A stretch of DNA of 64,000 nucleotides from Isoetes taiwanensis (taxonomy: Eukaryota; Streptophyta; Lycopodiopsida; Isoetales; Isoetaceae), in assembly GCA_021234155.1 (NCBI GenBank), contig JAJEKV010000096.1, forward strand, positions 2,665,678 to 2,729,677. The letters run 5' to 3'. The number at the start of each line of letters is the position of its first letter. The stretch's first letter is position 1. The notes below the pieces were generated by a model, which was not told where the DNA came from, did not search any database, and saw nothing but the letters and a program-made list of their open reading frames with translations. Position numbers and translations under genes: made by a program. Shown here one piece after another: positions 24,540 to 37,402 of this stretch.

Positions 24540-26299
24540 TGTAGTCCCCTGTGCCTCCCGGTACGTGACTATTCATGCATACGCCGGACAAGTGTTGTCA
24601 ATGACGCCCCTGCATACAAGCACGGGTACTAGACGCATACAAGCCGCATGCGGGCGGTTACAAGACGTTGGGAACTCAAAGTACGTTAAGTACGTTTTTT
24701 CAATTTTGTTTAGTACGTGTATAGTACGTTAAGCACGCATAATACGCCTAGTACGTTTTAGTACTCTGCCAAATGTTAAATTTTCATAGTTATGCTACAT
24801 GACCTTGGACTTTGCTACCAATGACAGATTTGTAGATCTCTTTGCATTCCTATTAAGCATATATGAAATTGCACTTATTCATACTAAACGGAAACTATAT
24901 TCATAGAAACCTGTATTACACATAGCACTTTTCCCACAATAGAGTTTCTTCCGGAGGCATTTTTGTCAATCAAAGTCTGCAATCAGATCAGAAAGAAGCT
25001 ATGGTGTAAATCGATCTATTTTTTTTGTACTTACCCAACACTGGCTTTCAAATAAACGCTGGATGGCTTTCAAGTAGACACTGGTAGTGGAAGTTCAAGT
25101 TCATGACAAGCGGCAGAAAGGCAGAAAGTCGATAGAGCTCTGAAGAACTTGGAGATTTCTCTGCGGACCGTTGCTAAATTGTGGTCGTGACCTAGAATGC
25201 TAGGTTTGGTTACTTTTCCCTCTCTTTTATTTTTTTTATCTTTTTTAACAATTTGGAAGGGCAAAGCCATTTGAATTGTTGTTTTGACTCTTGTTGAATC
25301 ATGAATCATGAGAAACTCTCTATTGGATCTAAAACCATATGATTTTCTACATTAACATCATTCGAATGTTAAACTATCACAAAAAAAACATGAAAGCAAC
25401 ATCACGACTTGTGAGCTTGATATTTGAAAGAAATTAAATGAATTATTTCTTATAACTTGGTATTAACTTGGCAAATGGTATATTAACTTGGTAAAATGAT
25501 GTATTTCTCCCAGCAATTGGCCTAAAGGGGTGCAAGGAGAAGTAAGGGACATATTGCACTAGTTGCTCCACTAGACATGTTAAGTACCTTATTAGACGTT
25601 AAGCACGCCCTGCACAAGTACTTGTGATAAGTACGGTGACCAAAAATTTTCATTGAACTTTTGCAGTTTTTTCATGTACGCGACGCCCAGTACGTTTCAT
25701 GAGGTACTAGGACGTCCATAAAGGATAATGTGACGTACATAAACAACAATCAAGGCCGCACTGGTCAAGCTCAAGGATCCTCGGCCAACCACGGGTCGAC
25801 ATCCAAGGCTCCGGTAAGACTAAGCAAAGAAGCCACGATCAAAGCCTTTTGGTCAATCAACAAGAGGCGCGGGCCGGACAAGTGACGGCCCGTCACCGCC
25901 AGCGCCGGCGTCAAGTGATTCTAGGCACTTCAAGAGGCACCGCCAACATTCCTCAAGAATCAGGCCTCCTTCCGTGAGAGTCCAAGACCGAGATCCGATC
26001 GAGTGTCTATATTGGGCCCAAGGCCATTGTACTATATATATGAGTAGAGTTAGCTCATAAGTTTTTAGATGAGTTTTGAGTCTTGTCTCGTTTCAGTTTT
26101 CTCTCTATTGCAAGAGCTCATGTATTTTCATCATTGATATCAAGGAAGCTTATCATCTTTCTCTCATTTGTTCTGTTCTCTTCTTTTTCTTCTCTTTCAG
26201 CAAATCCCGCGTGACATAGTCCCCCGGACTCTCCTGTTAGATCCACGGGTCCTCACAGAGGGCTGTCTTCCAGGAGTTCCCGAACCCAGACCCCAAACA
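24540..26299 (+). repeat. G2 3' LTR, interrupted by H2
   Basis: Preceded by a polypurine tract (gggggggag). The LTR is about 590 bp without H2 and ends CCCCAAACA at the GCTGT duplication. Confidence 0.9.
24590..25754. mobile_element. H2: hAT-like non-autonomous DNA transposon in the G2 3' LTR
   Basis: A 1,165-bp insert flanked by gccggac (24,583-24,589) and gccgcac (25,755-25,761). Removing it and one flank restores LTR continuity. The ends are weakly inverted (AGTGTTGTCAATGACG versus, on the other strand, GATTGTTGTTTATGTACG). Near each end are runs of tacgttaagtacg-type motifs. No transposase is seen. This is the deepest layer of the stack. Confidence 0.65.
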
Positions 26300-28632
26300 G
26301 CTGTTAGATCAATGTTAAAATATTCAGGGTTGCCAAATTTTCTCTGGGATGAGGCTGTAAGAACTGCAGTGTATATACAAAATATGCTACCTTCAATCAG
26401 CACAAGAGGTACAATACCAAATATGCTATGGTCAGGTAAAATACCTGACTATGAACACTTAAGATCTTATGGCTGCTTGTCCTTTGTTCATATACCTGAA
26501 GAAGTAAGAAAAAAACTTGATGATCGTGCTTGTATTGCCTACTTGGTAGGTTATGACCCTAATTCAAAAGGCTATAGGTTGTATGATCCCATGAACAGGA
26601 AAATATTGATCAGCAGAGATGTGGTGTTCGATGAAGAAAGATATTATAAAGCCATTCCAATTGTAAATGAAAAAATCAAAGACATAGACTTTAAAACTGA
26701 TAATTCTGTGATTACAGAAAACAGGGAGCAAATCTCTCAAGCTGTACAAGGGGAAAAAACAATTGAAGATGATGATAGTGATGATGAACAAGAACAAATG
26801 CAGGACACTGCAGCTGAGACAGAGAATGAGACAGAGAATCAACAAGTAACTGAGTTTGAAGAAGAACAGTTTGGAGCTGAGCATGAAGAGCCTGTACCTG
26901 CAGCTATAATGGTACCAGAAAAGGAAAAAAGAATGAAAAGGAGAACTGAGGCTCAAATATTGGCTGATGAAGCAAAAGTGAATACAGAATTGTATGGGAG
27001 AAGTGAGACTGGAAAAAGCAAAAGGTATGACACCTTTGAAGTTAATTCCTTATTTGATATTTTAGTTTTGGAAACAGATGACTTACCACACACCTTTGAA
27101 GAGGCTATAAAAGGAAAAGATTCAGGTAACTGGATTCAAGCAATGGAAGAAGAAATGCAGGCATTTCAAAGAACAAAAACTTACACTGTGGTAGATCAAC
27201 CTGAAAACAAAAATGTAGTTGGGAATAAGTGGATTTTCAGGGTTAAACAAGGAGTGGATGGGAAAATAAAAAAATTCAAGGCAAGACTAGTGACACAAGG
27301 TTTTACACAGAAAAAAGGTATGGACTTTGATGAGACTTTCTCACCTTTGGTAAAGATTAACAGCTTGAGAATAGTGCTAGCAATTGCAAATGCTCATGGA
27401 TTTGAAATTCATCACATGGACGTGAGTACAGCATTTTTAAATGCAGAATTAGAAGAGGAAATCTACCTTAAACCTGCACCTGGTTTTGAAGAAGAAAAGG
27501 GCAAGGTCTGGAGATTGAATAAGGCAGTGTATGGACTAAAACAAGCACCAAGAGAATGGTATAGATGTATGGATGGTTATCTTTTAGAACAGGGGTTTCA
27601 AAAATTACAATGTGATGGAAATTTGTACAGATTTGGTGATGACAAAAATTGGTGTATCATTGGCTTATATGTAGATGACAATATTATGGTGGCAAATAAT
27701 ACATCAATATTGGAACATTGTAAATGGTTGTTGAAGAAAAGATTCCAAATGACAGACCTTGGAGAATTAAAAAGATTCTTAGGTATTGATGTGTACAGAG
27801 ATAGATCCAATAAGTTGCTGATCTTAAGTCAAGAAACTCAGATTGCTAAATGCTCAAGAAATTCTCTATGAGTGAATGCAATATTGCAAGCACACCAATG
27901 GTACCAGGTCACAAGATATCAGTTCACATGTGTCCAGATTCTCTTGAAGAAAAGAAACAAATGGAAAAAATGCCATACAGATCTCTGATAGGATGTTTGT
28001 CATATTTAGCCAACTCTACCAGACCTGATATAACATTTGGAGTTAATTTGTTAAGTAGATATAATAACAATCCAGGCAAGGAACATTGGGTTGCAGCCAA
28101 GAGAATACTGAGGTATTTAAAAGGGACATTAGATGCTGGAATTATGTATTGTACAAATAATCTCACATTAAAAGCTTATCGCGGACTCAATTGGGTTTGG
28201 GATCGGACCAAAGAAAGTCTACTCGGATATGTTATATTGCTTGGTGGAGCTCCAGTAGCATGGAAATGCAAGAAACAAAATAGCATAGCTCTTTCTAGTG
28301 CTGAGGCAGAGTATAATGCAGCTTCTTTGTTGACAAAAGAGGTAGTATGGGAAAGAAGACTCTTAGCAGAATTAAAATGTGAACAAACAAGTCCAACTCA
28401 CATTTTTTGTGACAACACTAGCTGCATAGCTATGACGAAAAATCCAATTCTACATGAAAGGTCTAAGCATATTGAAATGCAAGTGCACTTTGTCAGGGAT
28501 ATGGTACAGAAAAAAGAAGTACAGTTGATTTATGTCAAAACTAAGAATCAATATGCTGACTTACTGACTAAAGCCCTATCAGTTGGGAGGTTTGAAGAAC
28601 TGAGAAATGTCAGACAATATAATAACATGTGA
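26300..28632 (+). pseudogene. C1 integrase end, reverse transcriptase and RNase H (right part)
   Basis: Copia coding resumes with SMLKYSGLPNFLWDEAV (integrase C-terminal side), then an acidic linker. RT follows with KWIFRVKQGVDGKIKKFKAR, HHMDVSTAFLNAELEEEIYL, YGLKQAPREWY and the catalytic LYVDDNIMV. RNase H follows with LSSAEAEY, DNTSCIAMTKNP and HIEMQVHFVRD. The stop is at 28,630-28,632, 20 bases before the 3' LTR. It looks almost whole apart from about one break. Confidence 0.92.
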
Positions 28633-28644
28633 ATATATCATCCT

Positions 28645-28652
28645 AAGGGGAA
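28645..28652 (+). promoter_or_regulatory. C1 polypurine tract
   Basis: AAGGGGAA lies directly before the 3' LTR, the usual plus-strand primer position. Confidence 0.85.
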
Positions 28653-29270
28653 TGTTGAAGATTGACTTGTCAGATGATATGCTTGGCTACAGTGATCATG
28701 AGTAATGCATAGAGAAACATGTTGACCTAAGCTAAATCGTATGGTTAAGGGGGAATCATAAGTTTGTCTATGTTAATAGTTCAAGATTACTATATTGTTT
28801 TAATTCTATTTCGTTCAATGGTTGGAGATTAGCCAATTCAAGCAGGTATGCATGTGGGATAAATGGAGAAGTGAAAAAAGCCGGATTGGAAAGTTACGCC
28901 TGTGGGATAATGTTGATAGCACAAGCTTTCTATCTGGAGGTGCTGATCCAAAGGCCGTAGAACTGTCTGAGGAGCTTGGATAAATACAACCGAGAGATCT
29001 AATTAGAAGTTACTTGTGCCGTCTTTGGAGACAAGGTTGAAGGTTTGAAGTCGCTCTGCGATATTTGGTTTAATGGCTAAGATTTGTTCTATTGTCTAAA
29101 AGGAAGGATATTAATATCAAAGGATAAGTGACCATCTCTTGGCTCCTTTGATAAATTGAAACTATTATCTTCCTTGCTTGAATTTACTATTTGTTAGTTG
29201 CAAGTTTGATTTTGAAGATTGAATAACATTTGTTGAAAAACTAGCTCTAGTAAATACTTGCTTTCCAACA
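28653..29270 (+). repeat. C1 3' LTR
   Basis: 618 bp, ends TTTCCAACA and is followed by the TGTTA target duplication. Differences from the 5' LTR concentrate at about 28,950-29,062. Confidence 0.95.
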
Positions 29271-31320
29271 TGTTAGGCCATGTTGTCAGCAAAGCAGGTA
29301 TCACCACAGATCCTGCCAAAATCAGTTGTGTGCTGAAGGCTCAAGCACCAGCCAATATCAAGGAGACACGATCTTTTCTGGGTAAGGTCAATTATTACTC
29401 CACCTTCATACCGGACTAGCAGCCATTGCGCATCCCATTCATAAACTCACGGGTGATCTAATCCACGGGCTTTGAATTCCAAAGCGGATCTTCGCTTTCC
29501 AACAAATTTGAAGCTTTTGCTTACTCGTGCACCGTTCTTGTTCCTCCTCAATGGGACAAGCCCTTTCACGCTCATGTAGATGTCTCGGCGTTTGCTATTG
29601 GAGCTGTTCTTTCTCAAGAATATGATGCGCATTAATCGACAAACCAAATCGCTACGCCACCGAAAACTCAATTTGGCCGAGCGAACTATTTCGCTTTTAC
29701 AGAGCGTGAAGCTTTGGGTCTCATTTTCTCAGGTCCAACGCTTCCGTCATTACCTTTTGGGCGATCCAAATCAAGTTCTTTGTGGACCACCAAGCACTCC
29801 TATATTTGATCAACAAGTCCACGCCCACGGGCCGCATTGCTCGTTGGGTCCTTCTTTTCCAAGAATTTGCTCCTTTTGAAATCGCTCATAAGGGCAAATC
29901 TCATGTAGTCCCCGGATTATCTTTCACGCATCCACACGGATGATCCCTCAACCGGAGTCTCGTGACGCCTTTCCGATGCTCAACTCTTTTTAGTCACGGC
30001 AACACCACATTGGTTCCATGATTTTCGCCAGCATACCTCCTCACGAGGTGCTCTTCCCACTTTAAGACGCCTTCCCCGCCAAGCGACAATCCTGCCGCCA
30101 TCAATTTCTCCAAGAGGTCCGCGGACTACACCATGGTTGCGAACATCTCTACAAAAGGGTAAGGACACCATCCTTCGAACGTACGGTTCTACCTCATGAA
30201 GTTCCGTGATATTGTTCGAGAAGCTCATCAAGGGCTAGGTGGTGGTCATTTTCATGGTGACACCACGCACGCAAAAATCCTTCTAGCTGGGTATTATTGG
30301 CCCACGCTCTTCAAAGATGCTCACGCCCACGCCAAGACGCAGGACGCTTGCCGGCGGGTGGGACGCCCCACGGCCCGCGGACGCTTTTCCCTTGACGCCG
30401 GCCGCCACGCCACTACCCTTCAAAGAAATGGGGAATGGACTTTGTGGGACCTATAGATCCTCCCCGCTGCACACCCGCGTCTGCTACATTCGGGTTCTCA
30501 CCGACCACGCTACCAAATGGGCGGAAGCTTGTGCACTTCCGCATAACACCGCAGCAAAGCAGTACGCCTAGGGTCCTCTATCAACAAATTATCACGCTGA
30601 TTCGGCCGCCCCACCTGAGCTGGTCGCTGACCGTGGTGTCCATTTCATCAATCATACTATCAAGGAGTCGATTTGATTATCTCCCCGATACATCATCACA
30701 AGAGCACACCTTACTATCCTCAAGGTAATGGTTTGGCGAAAGCACCAACAAAACTCGTCACCATTCTCAAGAAAAATTTGTGGACGCTTCCCACATGCAT
30801 TGGCGTGACAAAACTTCCATCGTTTTTGGGCCTACAATACTTGTTTCAAGATTGCTACCGGTCACACTCCTTTTAAATTGGTTTATGGTCGTGAAGCTCT
30901 CATGCCGCTTTGAATACATCCTTCCAACACTCCGTTTTCAAATTGGCTACCGCTGCTCATAATCCACCCGGCCTGACTCAAAGAAAGGGTCTATCAATTA
31001 GAACAGTTGGATGAACCGAAGGGATGCTTATATTCGTGTTCTTCATGGACAACAGCTTGCAAAAATCTTTACATGACAAACGCCTCAAGACAAAAACATT
31101 TAAAGAAGGCGATTTGGTTCTTCTTTATGATTCCGTGTACAAAAATTTTCCGAGTAAACTCAAGTTTCGGTTGGTTTGGCCCTTATCAAATTGTTCAAGT
31201 GGTTAGACCCGCGTTTTCCAACCGGCAGAGTTAGATGGCACTCCATTACCTACCTTGGTTAATGGTTTTCGCCTCAAAACATTTCATCACACGTAAAGTT
31301 TTAAAATCAACAAACGTGAT
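29271..31320 (+). pseudogene. G1 RT end, RNase H and integrase (right part, fossil)
   Basis: G1 resumes at its TGTTA duplication with the connection-domain side of RT. RNase H follows (VDVSAFAIGAVLSQEYD near 29,576; FFVDHQALLYLI near 29,778). The integrase zinc-binding and core parts come next (GYYWPTLFKDAHAHA near 30,290; WTLWDL/DFVGPID near 30,435), and the C-terminal GDLVLLYDSVYKNF at about 31,108. Several breaks. Collinear with G2. Confidence 0.85.
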
Positions 31321-32300
31321 ACAGTTCAAGAAGCAAACACCACGTAAAGTGACTAGAAAGGCTGCGATATTATATTATAGTGGAGATTTTTTATTAAAAT
31401 GTGGGCAAAGCCCGCCCAAATTTATTTCCGCTTATGGGCACCGCCCTATATACAAAAACGGCTCAGAGCCCCTATCTACTAAGTCCTAAGAGAAGAAAAA
31501 CCCTCTACTCCGGGTTTGGAGCAGTAGGTGATGCGCAGGAGGTGGTAGAGGTTCTCGCCAGATCCCAAATAAGGTGGTGTAACCACCTCCATCCCGCTGG
31601 TCTTCGGTCGGGATGTTCAGCCATCCCTAAGACACCAGTACCGCCCATTCTCACGCCACGCATTGTGGCAGCGCCTGAGGTCCGCATAATTCATCTTGCG
31701 GGTAATCCACTCCCCGACAGCCGTGGGCATAGTGCGCCCTCGCTCAAAACAAAGAAGCAGCCATATGCCGAAGCGCCATCGGATGCCTTCGTTACTCCCG
31801 GTTCGCCTTATATAGCCAATCGAGGAACTCCTTGTCGACGCGGACCAATCACACAAATCGCCAACGGTTTGCAATGCAAGGTCAAGTTTTAAAATGAGAA
31901 TCTTTTCTCCGCCAAGATATCTAGCCATGGTACCTTCCTCGACACATTCCTTTTAATGATATCCCACTTCGAAGTTGCCGCGATTGAATGCCATTTCTTC
32001 TTTTCCGCCCGTCCGGACATTAATGTGTGTCCTTTGCCCACCGTCACATCCGATCCTTCTTTTTCACGCCTCATCCTCACCGTTCATTGCTTCTCCCTTA
32101 CGTTTTTGGGGACTTAGCCAAATTTTTGCCTCTCAATACACTCCTTGGCATCTTTTCGACACTGGCACCATCAACGGCTCCGGGCCCTCTTCATACCTCT
32201 TCGCCTCCGGGCCAGCCCTAAAAACCTTTTCGCTCTTTCGCTTTTGTCCTCCGTGCTTGACTTTCGCCCTCCGGGCTTTGAATCACTCTTCGTTTTCGCA
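31321..32300 (+). other. G1 spacer between integrase and extra region
   Basis: The counterpart of G2 20,621-21,500, including gggcaaagcccgccc and a ccctatatac box followed by cggctcagagccc. The foldback layout is shared although the bases differ. Confidence 0.45.
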
Positions 32301-32309
32301 AATCGTTAC

Positions 32310-35260
32310 TTCATGGTTGCCCCAAGATTTTCTACACTTCAAGCTACCGTTCCCAAGGATCCTCGGCTCTTTTGCATCCAGATCCTTCTTGACGCCCACT
32401 TTCCGCGGAAGCCCTTGTTGGCCCAAATAAAGAAGTCGCTGAACGACACAAGCTTTTACTTAATTCTCTCAAATGGAACTTCCGCTCCAAATCCCCGACC
32501 ACCAAGCAGCTTCATCGCCAATATCGCATCGTACCGCATGGCTACACCATCGCGGGTCGATGGCACCACCATTTCACTGACTCAACATTTGATTTCGAGG
32601 TATTTCATATTCCCTTGCACACCCCTTTGTTTATCATGGTCCGCCATACAGATCTAGATGTCACGTAGTTTGGTGCACCTCCTTATCATGCCAATGTCCA
32701 TCGCCCCGATTAATATCGACAAGCCTCAATAAACCTTTTGTTAAATTTTCGGGCGCAAGTTCCTTGGGTATTCTATCAAGAACACCCATATCAATAAGCC
32801 TTTCTATAACCTGGTCATCATCGCTACACACCCAACCACCACATAGATTGGCCCCAAATGATGTTCTATCGTTTTTCCAAGAAGTGGACCGCCTTCGGTG
32901 CCACTTCCATTTTCAAGTTTCGTGGGAGGCCACTTTCAAGCCCTCATCCGCCATTATTTTCCTCCCACACCACAAAATTTCTCATAATTCCACTCGCCGT
33001 CCCTTCCACCGACTAACCGAAGCTGGCACTTCACGCCCTTCTTTTCCCCGGGTCATGTCCAAAGTCCGCAGACACCCATGTCATCGCTCCCTCCTCCGCT
33101 ACACCATCCAGCTTCACACCATCTTTCCCAAACATCACAAACTGTGCAACACCGGGCTCCACCACCACAACACCCTCGCCGGGCTTGTTGTATCAAGATC
33201 GCCAGGATGCTCAAGCCGCCGCCTCAAGTTACAAGAATCCCAAGACGCTTTATGAGCTGGGTTCAACGGGCACTAGAGGCCTCCGATGCGCGGTACACCA
33301 GACCTTCAAGCCGCCACGCCAAGTTGCAACTTTGAGGCCAAACTTCAAGACAAGCACTAAGCTCTCTTTACGTGCTCATACAGATCTCAAAAGTGCACAA
33401 GATCAAGTCAGCCAACTTGCGCATCAACAGCTCAGCCCAATCGAAATTCAGAATTTATTGGAGCACAACAAGTCCAAAGCCGCCTCCGAAAGTACCAAGG
33501 ACGCAGATATTGCTAAGCTCAACGCTTTGTAATCCGAGAACTTTGTGAAAATTTCAGCACTCAAGTTCAAAACCTTACGTAATCCGGACGCCAAATTGCC
33601 TCCTTGACGCTCGGCTTTTCTAATGCACCTCTCAGCCACCTCTCTTCAAGATCAGCTTTACAGAGGTGCGTAAACAGTAAGATACCGGATGACGCTGGAG
33701 ATTGCCGTTTCGCCTCAATACTCGGGAAATCCTCCTCCCGTGTCAACACTTCGAAACGGGTCCGCGGACTACCACGCCGCTAGAAAGGGACAACCGGATA
33801 CGGATCTTGAACAACGCCTACGCCAAGTTATTCAGTTCACGATGAGGCTCAAGCAAAACTTGACGCCCATACCGCCATTCTTAACAGAATGCCTGTTGAC
33901 TTCCCAGTTCCTTCCTGCTATCACGATTATGTGGTTGCTCGCCGCCACCTCTTCCTTTCGAAGTGGCATGCGGCAGATGGACCTGTGGATATTCCCCTGA
34001 GCACTGCAGATTTTCTTCGGATTTGGCCAGAACTCTCCATTGAAGACAAAGGGTTGTGCTGTGCCCTTGTGGTCTTTGATCTCATACACTGTGCCGATCC
34101 AGACTTTATCACCTTCAGAGTTGTTCAGCCCATGGCTTACATATTTCATGATTTCTATCTGGGTGATACACAGGAACACTTCGGAAATGGGCCACGCCAG
34201 CCTCTTTTCGTGGTGACCCCATGCGGCAATGGGTGCTTCAGATAACAATCCATATTTATGGATCCCGCCGGACCCAAACTCTTCATCGAGTACATGCCCG
34301 AAGCTTGCCAATCATTTATCTCTCGGGCAAGCGGAAGCCGCAAATGATAAGGAAGTATCTAGGACATCCCGAGGATCTTCCCTATGCACAAATTTATATG
34401 CAGCACTGCCGGGTTATTAATCAATTACGAAGCTCGTTGGATAGCAAGACGGTCCCTTACGGATGGGATAGCCCTCCCGCCAACTCTCAACTCTGCTTCT
34501 CTTTGGGATCGTTGGTGTCAAGCTCTTGATCCCGATCTTGTCGGGCAATTCGTGGAGACCGGCCAAGAACCCACGCCCACGGGCATGGTTCCTTCTCCCT
34601 ATGCTTCCCTCGGGCGTACCTCCACGCCCTGTGTTCCCCGACTTCCGATTGGCCGCCCCTTTTTGGACCAAGGTCATGGATGGTCATGCCGGATGGACTC
34701 CACTCGTGATCTCGACGGATCTCCGGTGGGATCCACGTTTTGTTCGGGCCGCCACATTGGGAAGAAGGTGCCACTCGGATACCACCACGAATTGGATCTA
34801 CATTGCTAATGAGCGTGGTTGGCAACGCCGGGCGGATGCGCTTCATGGTCTTGACACCTTCTTGCGAACGCCACCACCTCACCCGATCCTTCATCCATCT
34901 TCGCTGTGTTTTTGTGCTGCTCTCAAATGCATTTTGCTAAGCTCCTTAAATCGGCGGCGCCCCATTTTTCATCGCGAATCCGAATGCCGCGGTCTGTCGG
35001 TGCCTTTGGCCTCCGTGACTGCCTCCTCATGGAATGTCAAGACATTTCTTCAGACGCCCATGCCGCCTCTTTGAAGACATGGTACGACATCTTTCTTATT
35101 GATGCAGATCCTGCCCTTGGCCAAAACACTCCTCCCCGCTCTTCAAACACGCCAGATCTCATTAGCCAGTACCATAATGGTGCCCGCTTCACCCCGCGGA
35201 GGATCACTTTCGACAGATGGCTTCCGCCCGTAAACCCTTCCTCCTTTCTTCACTCGAGTG
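32310..35260 (+). pseudogene. G1 extra coding-like region downstream of integrase (fossil)
   Basis: Same region as in G2, for example KWHAADGPVDIPLSTADF (about 33,960) and PELSIEDKGLCCALVVFDLI (about 34,025-34,085). Both copies keep these segments, so it was a real coding region in the ancestor. No family recognised. Broken. Confidence 0.6.
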
Positions 35261-35277
35261 TCGTTTGGTGGGGGGAG

Positions 35278-35863
35278 TGTTAGTCCCGTGGCCTCCCGGT
35301 ACAGGGACTATTCATGCATAATGCATGCACCAGGTCAAGCTCAAGGATCCTCGGGCCAGCCACGGGTCAGCCATCAAAGGCTCGCAGAAGACGGGGCAGC
35401 AGACCACGCAGCCAAAGCCTCAAGGTCCGTCAACAACAAGAGGCGCTTCGCCGGACAAGTGATGACCCCACACCGCCTGGTCGGGCGTGATTCTAGGCAT
35501 TTAAAGAGGCACCGCCAACATTCCCAGAATCGCCTCCTTCCGTGAGTCGGCACCCAGATCGGTCGAGTGTCTATATTGGGCCCAAGGCCATTGTACTATA
35601 TATATGAGTAGAGCTAGCATATGATGGCTAGATGAGTTTTGAGTCTTGTCTCCTTTCAGTTTTTCTCTCTATTGCGAGAGCTCATGTATGTTCATCATTG
35701 ATATCAAGGAAACTTATCATTTTCCTCTCATTTGTTCTGTTTTCTTCTTCTTCTTCCCTTCTTGCAAATCCCGCGTGACATAGTCCCCCGGACTCTCCTG
35801 TTAGATCCACGGGTCCTCACAGAGGGCTGTCTTCCAGGAGTTCCCGAACCCAGACCCCAAACA
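35278..35863 (+). repeat. G1 3' LTR
   Basis: 586 bp, uninterrupted, preceded by the polypurine tract ggtggggggag. GGGCCCAAGGCC and TATATATA lie near 35,577-35,604. It ends CCCCAAACA at the AAGAC flank. Confidence 0.93.
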
Positions 35864-36430
35864 AAGACTTCATAGCACTCAGGAGTAGCTAGGGATTAGA
35901 GGCAAAACCAAGAGTGTACTCCTACCAACGTTCCCTATATCAACTTCCAGACCTCGAGGAGTCAAACTTTCAACCCTTCGATCACTTCACGAGGACCATG
36001 AAGACTTCATGACGGTGCACATATATGAGTACACCGTAAGGCACAGGGGTAGCACTTAGGTATTACCTTTCGGCCCTTACAGATGGCGTAGTCATTGTCT
36101 TCCATCAAGCCTTTTAAAACCCCACGAGGAGAAGAAGGAGTGCAAATGCTCATGGCACTCTCAGTTTTGGGAGACATACAAGGCTGGCCAATAGGATTAA
36201 CCACGTTATCTTATCGGGAAGCGGTCCATGCCCTCAAAGATCTTCGACTTCACGGTCTTACACCTCCGCCAAGGAAGACAAGTAGTGATGGTGGCAACAC
36301 GATGGATATAAGAGTTGAAGACCTAGTGTCGCATCCATGGGGGTTTTTAAAACTTAGGTCGAAGAGTTGGCACGATCAAAGTGAAGAAATTTCTTGAAGA
36401 TCATCCAGATCACCGGTGATCAATTGTATT
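35864..36430 (+). other. Unidentified decayed unit E0, right part
   Basis: This is the continuation of the sequence interrupted by G1. One open stretch (36,095-36,397, 100 aa) begins MSSIKPFKTPRGEEGVQML and includes GWPIGLTTLSYREAVHALK; I do not recognise it. A/T-rich sequence follows. Confidence 0.35.
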
Positions 36431-36826
36431 ATCCACAAAATATTATCTATGTATCAGATATATATAGAATGACATTATGACTTGTTTTGTTTTATAAATG
36501 TTTGTTGATATCATTATTGGCAACAACTAAACAACTAAACAACAACTAAGCTCATAATAGGTGTAATGCAATGTATGCCACAAGGATGCACGGGCATATC
36601 AGAGTGGCGCACACTAACCAATCTTAAGGAGAGGATTAGTGCCCAAGAGCCTTACTTCCAGATCCCGTCATGCAGACACCCAACTAAGGTCAGAAGTTCA
36701 AGAGCTATGGCAACAAGAAACTAATGTACCAATAATATGGACCAATACCAAGCCCAAAACAGCACGTATCATGGCAATGGCACACTCAGATTCAATAAGT
36801 GCTTGGGTTAGCAGGAATACCGGAGG

Positions 36827-37402
36827 AAATAAATCCATATTCTTGCCATTATTTGAAGAAACAAACAAAAAGGTTGTATTCACTTTAGCTTTATTTTGAA
36901 CAAACCATCAAAAAATGACACCTCTTACCAACAATAGATGAACAAGAAAATAAACATGCAAAGAAACTTCCATTTCAAAGACAAAATGTACCAGTAATAT
37001 GGACCAATACCAAACCCAAAACAACATGTGTCGTGACAATGGCACACTCAGATTCAACAAATGCTTGTGTTAGCAAGAATACCTTGTCCAATTATATCTC
37101 CAAGGCGTCAAGCCAAGCAAGGATGAGTTCATTCGCCTCAACGAGTTTTTCTCAGGAATGGTGAGATTGATTTGCAGTCAAGATCAAGAATGAAGATTCA
37201 CTTGGTTTGACACGCTTCAAGTAATAATAGGAACAGTTTTTCTTGTGTTAGGAATGGTGAGTTTGATTTGTGGTCAAGGTCAAGAAGGAAGACTCACTTG
37301 GGCTTGCCGCACTTGAAGTAGTAGACGATTGATGCAAACTACCTGATGATGTTGCTCGAACTAGCACCAACGGCCGCCAGGTAGTTTCCATCAGCAAATT
37401 GG
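36827..37402 (+). repeat. Direct duplication D1 (about 575 bp)
   Basis: Nearly collinear with 39,549-40,122, from aaataaatccatattcttgc to gcaaactac-tga-g-gttgct. A 100-bp piece of the block (36,990-37,085) also recurs just upstream at 36,719-36,825, so there was more than one duplication event. Confidence 0.85.

Larger units (their letters stand above)
14095..26299 (+). mobile_element. G2: second Ty3/gypsy copy of the G family, nested in C1 (fossil)
   Basis: The LTRs begin TGTTAGTCC/TGTAGTCCC and end CCCCAAACA. The exact target duplication GCTGT (14,090-14,094 and 26,300-26,304) lies in the copia integrase region. It has the same order of parts as G1: gag, protease, RT, RNase H, integrase, spacer, extra region, 3' LTR. 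It is about 11 kb without H2. It is broken in many places. Because it lies inside a young copia element, it arrived after C1, yet its coding regions look as damaged as those of G1. That mismatch is discussed in the findings. Confidence 0.93.
11494..29270 (+). mobile_element. C1: Ty1/copia LTR retrotransposon inserted in G1, split by G2
   Basis: LTRs of 612 and 618 bp begin TGTTGAAGATTGACTTG and end TTTCCAACA. The target duplication TGTTA is exact (11,489-11,493 and 29,271-29,275). A primer-binding site complementary to initiator tRNA-Met follows the 5' LTR, and a polypurine tract precedes the 3' LTR. Parts in order are gag, protease, integrase, [G2], RT, RNase H, which is copia order. Without G2 it is about 5.6 kb. 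Apart from G2 it looks nearly whole, with about one break in pol. The LTRs are almost identical outside one patch, so it is young. Confidence 0.95.
4997..35863 (+). mobile_element. G1: Ty3/gypsy LTR retrotransposon (fossil), split by nested C1
   Basis: The element is bounded by LTRs beginning TGTgAG/TGTTAG and ending CCCCAAACA. Flanking pentamers AAGGC (left) and AAGAC (right) fit a target duplication with one difference. Its parts in order are 5' LTR, gag with two CCHC knuckles, protease, RT, [C1 insertion], rest of RT and RNase H, integrase, spacer, a further coding-like region, polypurine tract and 3' LTR. Discounting C1 and H1 it is about 11 kb. The RT catalytic motif reads FQDD and its context resembles the Athila/Tat side of Ty3/gypsy. 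It is broken, with many interruptions across all reading frames, and older than C1 and G2, which lie inside it. Confidence 0.9.

Noticed and set aside
26564-26956. 130-aa minus-strand frame rich in hydrophobic residues
   Set aside because: Antisense to the acidic linker of the copia polyprotein; a shadow frame.
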